Assembly (NCBI GenBank): GCA_018661465.1 | Contig: JABJIC010000037.1 | Coordinates: 16,088 to 80,087, forward strand | Source: Gammaproteobacteria bacterium | GTDB taxonomy: Bacteria; Pseudomonadota; Gammaproteobacteria; Pseudomonadales; Pseudohongiellaceae | Length of the DNA: 64,000 nt | Direction of reading: 5' to 3' | Shown: positions 55,157 to 63,864 of the stretch, piece after piece | Layout of the letters: every line of letters starts with the position of its first letter | Position numbering within the stretch: position 1 is the stretch's first letter | Position numbers and translations under genes: made by a program | The notes under the pieces: model-generated | The model's database searches: none | Seen by the model: only the letters and a program-made list of their open reading frames with translations | Told to the model about the DNA's origin: nothing

Positions 55157-57300
55157 GACAGTTTTTGTAGCAACAAATTCTGAACGTCAAATTCGCTATT
55201 CAGTTCCGGTGTGATTTCCCTATATACCCCATCTGGATGTAACTCCCAGCTTTGGCCATCGTCTTCGAGATACATATTTAATTCATCGACTATTCGACTG
55301 GCATGTTTTTTCTTAAGTATTGGAAAGCACACTTCAATTCTGTTCGAAAGGTTGCGCTCCATCCAGTCCGCGGATGAGCAATAAACCTGAGGTTCTGAAT
55401 TTTCAAAATAATAAACTCTCGAATGCTCAAGAAACCTTCCTATTGTGGAAATAACGCGGATATTTTCACTTACAAGCGGAATGCCCGGGCGCAAGCAGCA
55501 AATCCCACGAACAATTAAATCGACTTTCACGCCTGCTATAGATGCGGCATATAGAGCCTCGATTACGGGAACATCAGTAAGGGCATTGAGTTTTGCGATT
55601 ATTCTCGCAGGCACGCCAGCTTTCGCCGCTTCTGCCTCAGCATTGATCATTTTTACGATGGATTTTCTTAGATTAAATGGGGCATGGATCAACAGCTTGG
55701 GGTGTATCTTTTTGCCCATGCCGGTAATTTGTTGGAAAACTTTGTGAACATCTGCACATACAGTTTCATCAGCGGTCATCAGACTGTAGTCGGTGTAGAG
55801 CAGGGAATTCTTACGGTGATAATTTCCCGTCCCCAAGTGAGCATAACGTTTCAAATCATTGCCGACACGACGAACAAATAGCAACATTTTGGCGTGAGTC
55901 TTATATCCCATGACGCCATATACAACTACGGCGCCGGCTTCTTGTAGGATACTGGCGAAATTAATGTTTTCCTCTTCATCAAAACGGGCCCTGAGTTCAA
56001 TGACAACGGTGACTTCCTTGCCGTTGCGAGCTGCTTCTGCCAAGGCTTCAACCAATTCTGAAGATTCATTGGTGCGGTATAAGGTTTGCTTTATTGAGAC
56101 AACCGAAGGATCTTTTGCAGCTTGTCTTAGCCATTCAATTATTGGAATAAAGGATTGAAAGGGGTGCAGAAGAAGCTGGTCTTCTTTGTCGACAGCAGAA
56201 AAGATTTGGTTATTCTCGCTTAGACCTTTGGGCGTGCCCGGCGAAAACTTGGGGTATTGAAGGTCAGGTCTGTCCACCATTTTGTAGAGCGCCATTAATC
56301 TTTGAAGATTCACGGGACCGTCAAGTGGATATAATTCATCGCGGGTAAGGTCAAATCTTTCCAGCAAGAAATTTGTTAATTCATCCGGGCAATCTATTCC
56401 AACTTCCAGTTTTGTGGCGGCTCCAAACCTTCGACTGTGTAGTTGACCTTGAAGTGCAATGGCAAAGTCCTCTACTTCAACATTGGACATTTCAAGATCG
56501 GAATTTCTGGTAACCCTAAATTGGTGGCATTCAGTTACGGTCATTCCGGAGAAAAATTCGTTAACGTGGGCATGGATGATCGAGGAGAGGAAAATAAAAT
56601 TATCTCCCTTCGGAAGTATGCTCTCGGGTACCTTTATTAGTCTAGGCAGGGATCGAGGAGCAGGCACAATAGCCAGGCCGCTGTCTCGACCGAAGGCGTC
56701 TTTTCCATTCAGTGAAAGAATAAAATTGAGACTTTTGTTTACCAATCGAGGGAACGGGTGAGCAGGGTCCAGGCCTAATGGGCTGACCACCGGCAATATT
56801 TCCTTGTGAAAATATTCATTCGTCCATTCAATAAGTTCATCGCTCCAGCTAACACGAGGCAAGAAGTGAATATCTTCTTTAGCGAGGGATGGGAACAGAT
56901 CATTATTTAAAATACTGTATTGTTCATCGAGAGCGTCCCGTACTTGCTCATGAATAATCTTCAGAACCTGCTCTGGGTATTTGCCGTCGGGGCCAGGGCG
57001 TTGAAGCCCAAAGTCCAGTTGCTTCTTAAGCCCGGAAACTCGAATTTCGAAAAATTCATCCAGGTTTGAGCTAAAAATCAGTAGAAACATCAGTCTTTCT
57101 AGTAAAGGATGCTTGTGATTTTTCGCCTGCCTCAGAACTCGCAGATTAAATTTAAAATGGCTGAGCTCGCGGTTTTCGTAGTATTCAGGAGCAGTAAGAT
57201 CGACAAGCTTTTCCGCATTTTTCGAATTAGCCGCAGCTTCAGCGGGTTTGGAATTATCCACTATTACTTCCAAGGAGTTTGTTGAAACTGGTTCTGACAT
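55153..57300 (-). CDS. ppk1: Polyphosphate kinase 1
   Basis: A 715-residue enzyme polymerising ATP gamma-phosphate into polyphosphate. The N and head domains include LSHFKFNLRVLRQA and LIFSSNLDEFFEIRVSGLKKQ. The autophosphorylated histidine is His469 in GYKTHAKM, flanked by ELRARFDEEENI and HLGTGNYHRKNSLLYTD. Ending and length are normal. The 3' end overlaps ppx by 4 nt. An upstream PHO-box was not evident in the 417-nt gap to the porin gene. Confidence 0.95.
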   Translation of the reverse strand: MSEPVSTNSLEVIVDNSKPAEAAANSKNAEKLVDLTAPEYYENRELSHFKFNLRVLRQAKNHKHPLLERLMFLLIFSSNLDEFFEIRVSGLKKQLDFGLQRPGPDGKYPEQVLKIIHEQVRDALDEQYSILNNDLFPSLAKEDIHFLPRVSWSDELIEWTNEYFHKEILPVVSPLGLDPAHPFPRLVNKSLNFILSLNGKDAFGRDSGLAIVPAPRSLPRLIKVPESILPKGDNFIFLSSIIHAHVNEFFSGMTVTECHQFRVTRNSDLEMSNVEVEDFAIALQGQLHSRRFGAATKLEVGIDCPDELTNFLLERFDLTRDELYPLDGPVNLQRLMALYKMVDRPDLQYPKFSPGTPKGLSENNQIFSAVDKEDQLLLHPFQSFIPIIEWLRQAAKDPSVVSIKQTLYRTNESSELVEALAEAARNGKEVTVVIELRARFDEEENINFASILQEAGAVVVYGVMGYKTHAKMLLFVRRVGNDLKRYAHLGTGNYHRKNSLLYTDYSLMTADETVCADVHKVFQQITGMGKKIHPKLLIHAPFNLRKSIVKMINAEAEAAKAGVPARIIAKLNALTDVPVIEALYAASIAGVKVDLIVRGICCLRPGIPLVSENIRVISTIGRFLEHSRVYYFENSEPQVYCSSADWMERNLSNRIEVCFPILKKKHASRIVDELNMYLEDDGQSWELHPDGVYREITPELNSEFDVQNLLLQKLS

Positions 57301-57717
57301 ATCTGTTTCCTGTATATTTCTGAGCCCGCAGCGCTTATCCAGCGATAGCGACCCAAGGCAAGATTGGCTGCCTTAGCTTGTTCTTATACTTCATAACCCT
57401 GCATTCCTACTGCTATCCATGCTTTTACGTAGGTCATAGGAGAACCCACAATCCTAGCATAATAGCGACGATTGAATCCTGCTACGGTTACACGCCCACG
57501 GCAATTCCGATAGGCATAGAGGCATTAGCGGTTTATATGTACAAGGACACGCTGTCCAAAGTATGAATCTTGAATAGGTAAATATCATACCCTCATCAAA
57601 TCAACGCTTTGATTACTCAAGTGTTCAGCTAATATTCTAGAGATGCTAAAATTCAGCCTTATTATCATCAATTTGTAATATTTTCCTCCTACTGTGGAGC
57701 TAATTTAGGAAAGATTT
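57301..57717. other. Intergenic region between divergent ppk1 and porin genes
   Basis: This 417-nt stretch holds no convincing gene. The one 62-codon plus-strand frame (57378-57566) has a Cys/Tyr-rich, non-protein-like composition. Two short inverted repeats are present: GGACA-CGC-TGTCC (57545-57557) and AATCAA-CGCT-TTGATT (57599-57614). The porin's ribosome-binding site (AGGA, 57707-57710) is at the right end. Confidence 0.5.
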
Positions 57718-58689
57718 ATGAGTACAGTTTTAAGCATTTATATTAAGAATCTAGCAATGAATATCTCGAAAAAGCTACTGATTGTAAATGTCGCATTTTT
57801 TGCCTCTATTCAGGTATATGGACAGGATTCCTTAGCGCCCGATTTTTACGGCCGCATTAACATCAATGCTGAGATGGAAGACCCTGCTAACGGAGACTCA
57901 AGCACTGATATCGTTAGCAACGCTTCACGATTAGGCGTTCGGGGCGGAACAGAAATCAATGATGGTTTAGAGTTAATCTATCAGCTTGAATATGAAGTTA
58001 ATCCTGATGACGGGGACTCGAATGGAAGAACTTTAAAGCAGCGTAATTCCTATCTGGGGTTTCGTGGTTCATATGGAACCATACTTGCGGGCAGGCATGA
58101 TACTCCAGCGAAAATGGCTCAGAATCGCATAGATCTATTTAACGATATGATTGGTGATATCAAGAATGTCCTCGATGGAGAAAACCGAGTCGACGATATA
58201 ATTATGTACACCACTCCTAACAATAGCGGGTTTAGCGCATCCCTAGCGACTATTGCGGGTGGCGACGATGAAAATTTCACTAATTCGATCTCCGCTTCTG
58301 TCAGCTACGAAAATGAAAGCTTTTACGCTTCTCTCGGGCTGGATAGTGAAGTAAAAAATAAAGACGTTGTGCGTTTCGTAACTCAGTTCTATCTCGGGAA
58401 TTTAACTCTGGGAGCTTTGTTTCAGGAATCAGAAGACACTCAGGATCCTCTGGCCGATGATGAAGATGGAAGCTTTGTAAGCGCTGCCTACAAAATTGAT
58501 CAGTACACTCTTAAGATCCAATTCGGTGAGTCAGACCAGAAAGCGCTCGGAAAAGAGCAGCTTTCTGCTGGCTTTGACTATAAGTTAGGGGACAATACAA
58601 AGCTGTTTACGTACTACACGCATTTCGATGCAGATAATGCCGTAATCGAAGCAGATCATTACGGAGTAGGTTTCGAGCATCGATTTTGA
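57718..58689 (+). CDS. General Gram-negative porin
   Basis: A 323-residue outer-membrane porin. After a signal region (cleavage near VYGQ), it shows typical porin_4 features: DFYGRININAE, ASRLGVRGGTEINDGLELIYQLEYEV, RNSYLGFRGSYGTILAGRHDTPAKMAQ and a C-terminal VGFEHRF with terminal Phe. AGGA lies 7 nt before ATG 57718, favouring this start. ATG 57757 would give a more standard signal peptide. Specificity unknown. Confidence 0.9.
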   Translation: MSTVLSIYIKNLAMNISKKLLIVNVAFFASIQVYGQDSLAPDFYGRININAEMEDPANGDSSTDIVSNASRLGVRGGTEINDGLELIYQLEYEVNPDDGDSNGRTLKQRNSYLGFRGSYGTILAGRHDTPAKMAQNRIDLFNDMIGDIKNVLDGENRVDDIIMYTTPNNSGFSASLATIAGGDDENFTNSISASVSYENESFYASLGLDSEVKNKDVVRFVTQFYLGNLTLGALFQESEDTQDPLADDEDGSFVSAAYKIDQYTLKIQFGESDQKALGKEQLSAGFDYKLGDNTKLFTYYTHFDADNAVIEADHYGVGFEHRF

Positions 58690-58841
58690 TTGATGTAAAC
58701 TAAACCATTAAGGACTGTATTTCGAACTGCTGGAGCATAGATATTTAACTCTTCGCTCATTTTTCCCTCATTCAGCGGGTTAAATCGGGTAAAGATGGAC
58801 TATTTTTGATTCAAACACCTGAATTTGCGGGGCTAAGAATT

Positions 58842-58847
58842 TATAAT
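58842..58847 (+). promoter_or_regulatory. Perfect -10 hexamer upstream of the OmpA-family gene
   Basis: TATAAT lies 49 nt before the start codon. The -35 region (TGAATT at 16-nt spacing) is a poor match, so this is only a candidate promoter. Confidence 0.3.
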
Positions 58848-58895
58848 CTCGCCTGATTTTTACGGTCTTTTCGGCTTCATATATTAGGAAACATT

Positions 58896-59963
58896 ATGCG
58901 ATCTACATTTAGAACAACTTCTTTATTCATTACAGCTGCGGCTCTAGTTTTGGGAGCTCAGTCACTAAGTGCCGCAGAGGGGTTCTATCTGTCCCCAGGC
59001 CTTCAGTTTATGAATTTTGATAATGGTACTGGGTATGATAATGATGGCGGTGCTTTTCTTGGCTTCGGGTATGATTTTGGAAATAAGTATTCTGTCGAGC
59101 TGAGCACTTTTCAGCTGGAAACAGATACTGCCGGAATTGCGGATACCGAGATCGACCTAGACCACTACAAATTGGATCTTCTTTATGATCTGGACGCAAA
59201 AATCGGTAATTTCGGCACCTTCGTATTGGCGGGAATAGGTAATACCCGATTTGAAAGCGATAACGACACTATTTTCGAAATTGGTGCCGGCATAAAATAC
59301 GAGCTGTCAGACAATCTTGTATGGCGAACAGCGGTTCGAAATAACTTTTTCCTGGGAAGAGATCATGAAGACACTGATCTCGGGCTCGATACTTCGCTGA
59401 CTTTCTATTTTGGTGGCAATAACACAAATTCTCGTCCTTCAGCAGCTCCTCGCCAACAGTCCGCTGCTGCGCCTAGGGCTCCCGCTGCTGAGCCGGATGC
59501 CGACCGTGACGGAGTGCCGGATAGTCGTGATCGCTGTGCAGATACACCTCGTAACTATGCTGTAGACGCAAATGGTTGCCCAATTCCGGTTGAAGAGCTA
59601 GCTCGTGTTGAGCTGCTGGTGAATTTTGATTTCGATAAGTCTGATGTTAAATCAGAGTATATGAATGAAATTGAAGAAGTTGCTGATTTTATGGAGCAAT
59701 ACACCGACGTTATCATTGAGCTTGAAGGTCATACCGATAGTCGTGGTACTGAGCAGTACAACGAAGGATTGTCCCAGCGCCGAGCCGATGCTGTTCGTGA
59801 TGTTTTGATCAATAGATTCAACGTGTCGGGAAGCAGGATTTCTGCTGAAGGCTTCGGCGAATCACAGCCTGTGGCCAGCAATGAAAGTGATGCGGGTCGC
59901 GCAGAAAACCGTCGTGTAATAACGGTGATTATCAAGACTCTGCAAAACTATCGACCTCGGTAG
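58896..59963 (+). CDS. OmpA/OprF-family outer-membrane protein
   Basis: A 355-residue envelope protein. A signal peptide (cleavage near LSAAE) is followed by an N-terminal eight-strand barrel (about 24-175), a Pro/Ala linker, and a thrombospondin type-3-like calcium repeat (DADRDGVPDSRDRCADTPRNYAVDANGCP with two Cys). The OmpA peptidoglycan-binding domain (about 235-350) has NFDFDKSDVKSEY, IIELEGHTDSRGTEQYNEGLSQRRADAV and GFGESQPVASN. It links outer membrane and cell wall. It precedes ubiC with a terminator between. Confidence 0.93.
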   Translation: MRSTFRTTSLFITAAALVLGAQSLSAAEGFYLSPGLQFMNFDNGTGYDNDGGAFLGFGYDFGNKYSVELSTFQLETDTAGIADTEIDLDHYKLDLLYDLDAKIGNFGTFVLAGIGNTRFESDNDTIFEIGAGIKYELSDNLVWRTAVRNNFFLGRDHEDTDLGLDTSLTFYFGGNNTNSRPSAAPRQQSAAAPRAPAAEPDADRDGVPDSRDRCADTPRNYAVDANGCPIPVEELARVELLVNFDFDKSDVKSEYMNEIEEVADFMEQYTDVIIELEGHTDSRGTEQYNEGLSQRRADAVRDVLINRFNVSGSRISAEGFGESQPVASNESDAGRAENRRVITVIIKTLQNYRPR

Positions 59964-59978
59964 TTTTAGCTAATAGGA

Positions 59979-60014
59979 AACGCCGTGCCGCATAACTGCC
60001 GCGCGGCGTTTTTT
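59979..60014 (+). terminator. Rho-independent terminator after the OmpA-family gene
   Basis: AACGCCG and CGGCGTT form a GC-rich hairpin (with inner TGC/GCG mispairs) followed by a run of T residues, 15 nt after the stop codon. Confidence 0.8.
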
Positions 60015-60048
60015 GTTGAATAACCCCTATCAACCAGTTTGCGAATGT

Positions 60049-60609
60049 ATGACTCTTTCCAAAAAACCTTCAGTTACTCCCCAGTCTGATAATAAGGCGG
60101 TTGAAATTCCAGATATTTCCAGCTCTCAGTTCTGTTGGAAACCTGCTGAAGAATATACGGTAGCTGATTGCTGGAAGAGTTGGCTCCATGATCCTGGTTC
60201 CCTCACCAAAGCCTTGGTTCTCAAGAGCGATAATCAATTTGAAGTTGAAGTTGCCGATGAGCGTTGGATGACTATTGAGTCTGCCAAGCTACGCGCTGAG
60301 TTTGGTCCTATTTCCCCTAATCAGAAATTTTGGTCGAGAAAGGTAATTCTGCGGGGCAGGGGTATTCCTTGGGTTATGGCCCACACATTGCTTCCGGCTC
60401 ACTCTTTGGAGAGCCCGCTGCGGGAAGTTATGGAATTAGAATCTAAGCCTCTTGGAGCTTATCTTTTTGGTCATCCAGAGCTGATTCGAACTGGAATGGA
60501 TGTCACTCCATTTCATGAAGACAGTTGGGGGCGACGTAGTTTGTTTTTTTTATTCGGCAAGCCAGTTATGGTTGCTGAATTCTTTCTTCCTGAAATATTA
60601 CTCGACTAG
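60049..60609 (+). CDS. ubiC: Chorismate lyase
   Basis: A 186-residue enzyme making 4-hydroxybenzoate from chorismate, the first step of ubiquinone synthesis. Motifs: CWKSWLHDPGSLTKALVLKS, then LRAEFGPISPNQKFWSRKVILRGRGIPWVMAHTLLPAHSL and KPLGAYLFGHPEL. The start at ATG 60049 is preferred because upstream in-frame TTG codons lie inside the terminator. No ubiA follows; rpoS does. Confidence 0.88.
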   Translation: MTLSKKPSVTPQSDNKAVEIPDISSSQFCWKPAEEYTVADCWKSWLHDPGSLTKALVLKSDNQFEVEVADERWMTIESAKLRAEFGPISPNQKFWSRKVILRGRGIPWVMAHTLLPAHSLESPLREVMELESKPLGAYLFGHPELIRTGMDVTPFHEDSWGRRSLFFLFGKPVMVAEFFLPEILLD

Positions 60610-60768
60610 TTGGTTTTCCTGTCAGAAGACACCCTAATCTAGCCTCGCAAAATTCAAGTCATTGTCTATACTAATTATTAGAATCTGATTACACGCTCGA
60701 ATTCAACTGTTGCAGGATGCGACGGAGATGGATTTATTAGAGCTCCAGAATAATCCATCTAGACAGGG

Positions 60769-60774
60769 AAGGAG
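60769..60774 (+). promoter_or_regulatory. Ribosome-binding site that sets the rpoS start
   Basis: AAGGAG ends 7 nt before ATG 60782. Two other in-frame starts (TTG 60710, ATG 60728) lack a properly spaced site. Confidence 0.7.
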
Positions 60775-60781
60775 TCTGGCA

Positions 60782-61744
60782 ATGGTATCGCAAGCACACA
60801 ACACAGAATGGGAAGTTCTGTCGCCGAAAACATCCTCGAATGCCGATTCTTCCGTATCTTCTACGACAAGCGAAGTTAGCTCCGGCTTTGATGCCACAAG
60901 AATTTATCTTAAAGAGATAGGCCATACACCTCTACTCACAGCCGAGGAGGAAGTCAGCTTTGGTCGCTTGGTTCAGCAAGGTGATAGTGCCAGCCGCCAT
61001 CGCATGATTGAGAGCAATCTTCGACTGGTGGTTAAAATCGCGAAAAGGTATCTGAATAGGGGATTGTCACTGCTGGACCTAATTGAGGAAGGTAACCTAG
61101 GCCTGATTCATGCTGTGGAAAAATTTGACCCCGAGCGAGGTTTCAGATTCTCTACATACGCGACATGGTGGATTAGGCAAAATATCGAGAGAGCGTTGAT
61201 GAACCAGTCACGCACAGTGAGGCTACCGGTACATGTGGTAAAGCAGCTCAACGCTTGTCTGCGTACGTCGAGGGAATTGTCTTCAAAGTTAAATAGGGAA
61301 GGCGATCCCACTGTTGTTGATGACAAACTGATTAGAGAGATAGCTAAATCTCTGGATAAACCACCTAAAGAAGTTGAACAATTACTTTTGATGAACGAAA
61401 CACCTACATCCTTGGATGCGCCTTTATCTATAGACCCAAGCAAAACCGTAGCGGACACTATAAAAGGTCATGATATTGAGGATCCCCGAGCTGTATATCA
61501 GCACTCGGAGCTAAAGAACTGCATGGGGAAATGGTTGCGCAGGCTCTCCCATAAACAGCGTGAAGTTATTTCGAGAAGGTTTGGTTTCGAGGGATATGAA
61601 GCTGACACACTAGAGAACGTAGGTAAGGAAATAGGGCTTACCCGGGAGCGAGTGCGACAAATCCAGATTGAGTCCCTAATTCAGTTAAAATTTATTCTCG
61701 GCAGTGAAGGAATATCCAGAGATGTCCTTGGCGAACTTGGATGA
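60782..61744 (+). CDS. rpoS: RNA polymerase sigma factor RpoS
   Basis: A 320-residue stationary-phase sigma factor. Region 1.2 ([32 protein letters not shown]) is followed by region 2 ([68 protein letters not shown]), then region 3 and region 4 with the DNA-binding [19 protein letters not shown]. The N-terminus is short, without the long region 1.1 of RpoD. Sequence form and length fit RpoS rather than RpoH or RpoD. Its usual upstream nlpD is absent; ubiC is in its place. Confidence 0.92.
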   Translation: MVSQAHNTEWEVLSPKTSSNADSSVSSTTSEVSSGFDATRIYLKEIGHTPLLTAEEEVSFGRLVQQGDSASRHRMIESNLRLVVKIAKRYLNRGLSLLDLIEEGNLGLIHAVEKFDPERGFRFSTYATWWIRQNIERALMNQSRTVRLPVHVVKQLNACLRTSRELSSKLNREGDPTVVDDKLIREIAKSLDKPPKEVEQLLLMNETPTSLDAPLSIDPSKTVADTIKGHDIEDPRAVYQHSELKNCMGKWLRRLSHKQREVISRRFGFEGYEADTLENVGKEIGLTRERVRQIQIESLIQLKFILGSEGISRDVLGELG

Positions 61745-61843
61745 ATTTCCTGAATTGAACCTCTCTCGCTTGAACCGAGAGCGTCGGTAGATTATTCTCT
61801 CTGCCCGAATTCCCCGCTTCGCCGGCAAATCATTGGAACTCTC

Positions 61844-63088
61844 GTGCAATTCAATAACAGTAGCAACAATAAAAGCCCGTCTGAAAATTCAGGTGCAAAA
61901 CCAGGAGCCCTCGAAGGCAAGCTCGTAATTGATCTTTCGCGAGTTCTAGGTGGTCCTTACTGTACGCAGATATTGGGAGATCACGGTGCTGAAATTGTAA
62001 AAGTGGAGCCCCCCAGGGGTGACGAGACCAGGGACTGGGGTCCTCCGTTCCATGATGAAGATGCAGCTTATTTTCTTGGAGTAAATCGTAATAAGCGCTC
62101 AATAGGTCTGGATTTATCCAAGGCAGAAGGGCGCGAAGTCCTCTTTCGCTTATTGGAAAAAGCCGATGTGCTCATCGAAAATTACAAGCCAGGTACTATG
62201 GAAAAATGGGGCCTGGGTTATGAGGAAGTGCTCAAGGAAAAATACCCTTCATTAATTCATTGCAGAGTTAGTGGTTTTGGTGATGATGGCCCCTGGGGCG
62301 GGTACCCTGGCTACGATGCCATTATTCAGGCTATGGCTGGTTGGTTTAGCATAAACGGTGAGGCTGGCAGCAACCCAACGCGCCTTGGTCTTGCTATGGT
62401 GGATATGGGAACGGGGTTATATTCAGCTATTGCCATCTTGATGGCCATGAATGAACGTGAAAATTCAGGAGCAGGGCAGTATCTGGATATGACGCTATAC
62501 GACTGTGCCGTGTCTCTTATGCACCCACATATTGTTAATTATAATCTCTCTGGCAATATTCCAGTGGCTACCGGCAATGCTCACCCCAATATCAGCCCAT
62601 ATGACACCTTCCGCACCAAGACCGTAGATATCTTCGTCGGCGCGGGAAACAACCGTGCCTGGGCCAAGATGTGTAATGAAATCCAACGTCCCGAATTAAT
62701 CGAAGACCCGAGATTTATAAAGAATATAGACCGGGTCAATAACAGGGGTGAGTTAAAAGCCGAAATCGAATCAAGCCTGATGAAGATTGATGGAGAAGAA
62801 ATCTGCGGTCGTCTGGCGAAAGCAGGCCTCGCCGCTGGACCTATTCACGATACCGCACAAGTGGTTGATCACCCTCATACGCTGCATCGTGAGATGACCA
62901 TCCAGCAGGATTGGTACAAGATGACGGGCACCCCAATCAAGTTTTCCAGAACCCCGGGTTCTATTCGCCATTTGCCTCCGAAATTCGCCGAACATAGCCG
63001 CCAGCTACTGGAGGAATTCAATTTTAGTAGAGCGGAAATCGACGTATTAATGGAATCTAACACGGTTGTCGAAAAGAGACAGCAGTAA
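61844..63088 (+). CDS. Class III (CaiB/BaiF) CoA-transferase
   Basis: A 414-residue family III CoA-transferase. N-terminal LVIDLSRVLGGPYCTQILGDHGAEIVKVEPPRGDETRDWGPP and YFLGVNRNKRSIGLDLSKAEGREVL are hallmark stretches. The catalytic Asp is in LGLAMVDMGTGLYSAIAIL. Family members move CoA between carboxylic acids, for example formyl/oxalyl-, carnitine- or succinyl-CoA. GTG 61844 is the start with GGA a few bases before. Substrate not indicated by context. Confidence 0.92.
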   Translation: MQFNNSSNNKSPSENSGAKPGALEGKLVIDLSRVLGGPYCTQILGDHGAEIVKVEPPRGDETRDWGPPFHDEDAAYFLGVNRNKRSIGLDLSKAEGREVLFRLLEKADVLIENYKPGTMEKWGLGYEEVLKEKYPSLIHCRVSGFGDDGPWGGYPGYDAIIQAMAGWFSINGEAGSNPTRLGLAMVDMGTGLYSAIAILMAMNERENSGAGQYLDMTLYDCAVSLMHPHIVNYNLSGNIPVATGNAHPNISPYDTFRTKTVDIFVGAGNNRAWAKMCNEIQRPELIEDPRFIKNIDRVNNRGELKAEIESSLMKIDGEEICGRLAKAGLAAGPIHDTAQVVDHPHTLHREMTIQQDWYKMTGTPIKFSRTPGSIRHLPPKFAEHSRQLLEEFNFSRAEIDVLMESNTVVEKRQQ

Positions 63089-63172
63089 AGCCCTCCTCGT
63101 TTAAGAATAAATATCCTTTAAAAACAACAAGATAAAATATATACCAATATTTGCTTGTGCCACGCTGAATTG

Positions 63173-63194
63173 GTGTTATAGTTATGTATAACAC
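63173..63194. promoter_or_regulatory. Perfect inverted repeat upstream of the GntR regulator
   Basis: GTGTTATA and TATAACAC flank 6 nt (GTTATG), 23 nt before the GntR start and overlapping the probable -10 region (TTGCTT at 63151 would be the -35). This suits an autorepression operator for the YtrA-type regulator. Confidence 0.55.
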
Positions 63195-63217
63195 TATATG
63201 GGTAATGAGGTCCAAGA

Positions 63218-63574
63218 GTGGAAATTAGCTGGAACAATAAGGAACCAATCTACATACAGCTCCGCGATCGATTAGCGGAATTGATAATGGATGGTGTCCT
63301 AACCGAAGGAGATGCCTTGCCGTCGGTCAGGCAGATTTCCAGCGAGCAAAGAATTAATCCCATAACGGTATCGAAAGCACTACAAATTCTGGTAGATGAA
63401 GATCTTGTTGAAAAAAAACGGGGGCTTGGAATGTATGTTATCAGCGGAGCGAAAGACAGATTATCAAAGCAGGAGAGAGCTAAATTTCTTGATGAAGAGT
63501 GGCCACAAATTGCCCAACGAATTGAAAGACTGGGCTTGGAAATTGACCAACTCCCTGGCCGAAAGAAGAATTGA
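63218..63574 (+). CDS. GntR-family (YtrA subfamily) regulator
   Basis: A 118-residue repressor with an N-terminal winged helix (EPIYIQLRDRLAELIMDGVLTEGDALPSVRQISSEQRINPITVSKALQILVDEDLVEKKRGLGMYV) and a short C-terminal helix pair rather than an effector domain, as in YtrA. It starts at GTG 63218, with GAGG upstream. It is followed 29 nt later by an ABC ATPase gene, the standard partner of YtrA regulators in efflux-type operons, here broken by an insertion sequence. Confidence 0.9.
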   Translation: MEISWNNKEPIYIQLRDRLAELIMDGVLTEGDALPSVRQISSEQRINPITVSKALQILVDEDLVEKKRGLGMYVISGAKDRLSKQERAKFLDEEWPQIAQRIERLGLEIDQLPGRKKN

Positions 63575-63603
63575 TAGAAATAGAGAAGTCCTGGGGATCG
63601 GAG

Positions 63604-63864
63604 ATGAATAATATCGTTGAAGCGAAAGGCTTGGTGAAATCATACGGAGATTTTAAAGCTCTGAATGATATCGATTTGACTATACCCTCGGGTGCTATAA
63701 GCGGGTTGATCGGGCCAAATGGTGCCGGCAAGACCACAGCTTTGAAATCACTCATTGGCTTATGTGATGTTGAGGGTGAATTGCAGGTGGCCGGGAGAGA
63801 TCCAAGAACTTCACGTCACAAGCTAATGGAAGATGTTTGCTTCATAGCTGATGTTGGTATGTAG
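63604..63864 (+). pseudogene. ABC transporter ATP-binding protein, truncated by insertion sequence
   Basis: Only 86 residues remain: EAKGLVKSYGDFKALNDIDLTIPSGAISGLIGPNGAGKTTALKSLIGL holds an intact Walker A (GPNGAGKTT). The frame then stops shortly after VCFIADVG with TAG at 63862-63864, in sequence that belongs to the adjoining IS. The signature motif, Walker B and the rest are missing. In YtrA operons this ATPase is normally about 230-300 residues. The distal part may lie beyond the IS outside the window. Confidence 0.85.

Noticed and set aside
57378..57566. A 62-codon plus-strand frame in the ppk1-porin gap
   Set aside because: No ribosome-binding site and an unnatural composition (many Cys/Tyr/His); the region looks like promoter DNA.
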